Assembly (NCBI GenBank): GCA_013203525.1
Contig: JABMQB010000458.1
Location: 1-6,066 of the forward strand
DNA from: Mariniphaga sp.
GTDB taxonomy: Bacteria; Bacteroidota; Bacteroidia; Bacteroidales; Prolixibacteraceae
Direction: 5' to 3'
DNA length: 6,066 nt
The translations under genes were made by a program, and so were the position numbers. How positions within the stretch are numbered: the stretch's first letter is position 1; every line of letters begins with the position of its first letter. Of the stretch, positions 5,073 to 6,066 are shown piece after piece. The notes below the pieces were generated by a model, which had not been told where the DNA came from, did no database searches, and was given only the letters and a program-made list of their open reading frames with translations.

Positions 5073-6066
5073 TTATCCCATTACAACCACAACATTGCAT
5101 TCCGATGATTTTTGAATTGGAATTGTCTTACCATCGACTTTGCTCCCGTCAACAAAAATTTCTTTGATACCTTTTGAAACATGATCAGGATTTTGAATCT
5201 CGATTTTATAAGTAGTCCCTCTGTATTTCCGAATTACTTTAAATCCATCCCATTCGTTAGGAATGCAGGGATAGATTGTCATTCCGTTATAATCTGGTTG
5301 AATTCCTAAAATATATCGAGTGATTGCAAAATAATTCCATGCGGCAGTTCCAGTGAGCCATGAGTTTTTTGCTTCACCCGGTTTCCAGGCATCTTTTCCG
5401 GCAATCATTTGCGCATATACATACGGTTCGGTACGATGCAGGTCACTGATTTCTTCAAGGAAAGATGGGCATATTTTACTATAATAATCGTAAGCACGGT
5501 TACCATTTCCAACAATAGTTTCACCTATCATAATCCATGGATTGTTATGGCAGAAAATCCCCGCATTCTCCTTGTATCCTTCCGGGTAGCTTGTTATTTC
5601 TCCTTTGCTTAAATCGTAAGATGTGTAGGCTGGATTATTTAAAACAATACCAAATTCACAATCAAGGTGTTTTTTTACAGCATCAAGGGCTTTGGTGGTT
5701 TTACCATCTTTTTCGCCAATTGCAGCCATGGTACAAAATCCATTGGATTCAATAAATATTTTACCTTCCTCATTTTCATTACTACCTATTTTTTTACCGA
5801 AAAAGTCATAAGCTCTTAGAAACCATTCACCATCCCATGCATGTTCCAATATGGCTTTTTCCATTTTTTGAACGTGGGCTGATACATTTTTTGCCTCTTC
5901 TGATTTATTAAGTTGATTTAAGAGATCAGCATAATCATTGCCATATAATACAAACATTCCGGCAATCATTACTGATTCGGCGACTCCGCCTTCTTTATTT
6001 TCAGTAGTCTGGAATGATTCATCAGGATTATTCGAAAAACAATTCAGATTAAGGCAATCGTTCCAG
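5073..6066 (-). CDS. GH94 disaccharide phosphorylase, C-terminal part (5' end outside window)
   Basis: The frame is open to the right edge, so only the last 330 residues are visible of a family usually about 800 long. An internal ATG at 5969 is not the start. The fragment begins WNDCLNLN; Asp3 there should be the general acid (Asp490 of Cellulomonas cellobiose phosphorylase, from memory). YPEGYKENAGIFCHNNPW (160-177) carries sugar-site Tyr160 and Glu166 and phosphate-binding His173, and SWLTGTAAWNY (235-245) carries Thr238-Gly239. The 65-residue distance from His to Thr equals that in the known structures. The enzyme would split a beta-linked disaccharide with phosphate into sugar-1-phosphate and free sugar in the cytoplasm. 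All visible catalytic parts look intact. Cellobiose, chitobiose or another disaccharide is possible. No clear terminator follows the stop at 5073. Confidence 0.9.
   Translation of the reverse strand, partial: WNDCLNLNCFSNNPDESFQTTENKEGGVAESVMIAGMFVLYGNDYADLLNQLNKSEEAKNVSAHVQKMEKAILEHAWDGEWFLRAYDFFGKKIGSNENEEGKIFIESNGFCTMAAIGEKDGKTTKALDAVKKHLDCEFGIVLNNPAYTSYDLSKGEITSYPEGYKENAGIFCHNNPWIMIGETIVGNGNRAYDYYSKICPSFLEEISDLHRTEPYVYAQMIAGKDAWKPGEAKNSWLTGTAAWNYFAITRYILGIQPDYNGMTIYPCIPNEWDGFKVIRKYRGTTYKIEIQNPDHVSKGIKEIFVDGSKVDGKTIPIQKSSECNVVVVMG

Noticed and set aside
5409..5755. Two overlapping plus-strand open frames (67 and 72 codons)
   Set aside because: Both are antisense to the conserved GH94 region and have no family features.
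1..6066. Search for CRISPR repeats, insertion-sequence ends, tRNA/rRNA, toxin-antitoxin pairs or defence genes
   Set aside because: I saw no spaced direct repeats, transposase motifs, cloverleaf or defence-type domains; all long frames belong to ordinary cellular families.

Overview
The window looks like chromosomal DNA from a Bacteroidota bacterium, probably class Bacteroidia. The DNA is AT-rich and no gene start has a Shine-Dalgarno sequence. Three starts instead have a TAnnTTTG box (the Bacteroidota sigma -7 element) 22-28 bases upstream of the ATG. The protein families and their wording also fit, for example a PaaI-like thioesterase with a CFGCSPNN motif, a solo prohibitin and a GH94 phosphorylase. 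The exact genus cannot be read from the sequence.

Layout. At the left, on the minus strand, a uridine-phosphorylase-like gene (1839 to 970) is followed after 14 bases by a HEAT/SirB1-type transglutaminase-fold gene (955 to 62). The pair ends in two consecutive hairpins (63-43 and 27-1), the second a strong, probably bidirectional terminator. A divergent intergenic region (1840-2248) carries promoters for both sides, a 12-T tract and several copies of GTTAAT/ATTAAC. On the plus strand comes a monocistronic-looking prohibitin/SPFH membrane protein (2249-3061) with a textbook terminator at 3077-3100. A hotdog thioesterase gene starts only 3 bases after that terminator (3104-3589). On the minus strand the right part holds a DUF819 multi-pass membrane protein (4957 to 3686), convergent with the thioesterase. 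Upstream of it is the C-terminal part of a GH94 disaccharide phosphorylase, cut by the right window edge (6066 to 5073).

How the genes may work together. The uridine phosphorylase would salvage pyrimidine nucleosides. Its neighbour has lost the transglutaminase catalytic residues and is of unknown role. The prohibitin is a membrane scaffold. The GH94 enzyme would split a beta-linked disaccharide with phosphate, and the downstream DUF819 carrier has its own promoter, so any link between them is weak. This is mostly housekeeping DNA: I see no mobile element, CRISPR array, RNA gene or defence cassette. The most noteworthy points are the terminator set against the thioesterase start codon and the motif-rich divergent region.
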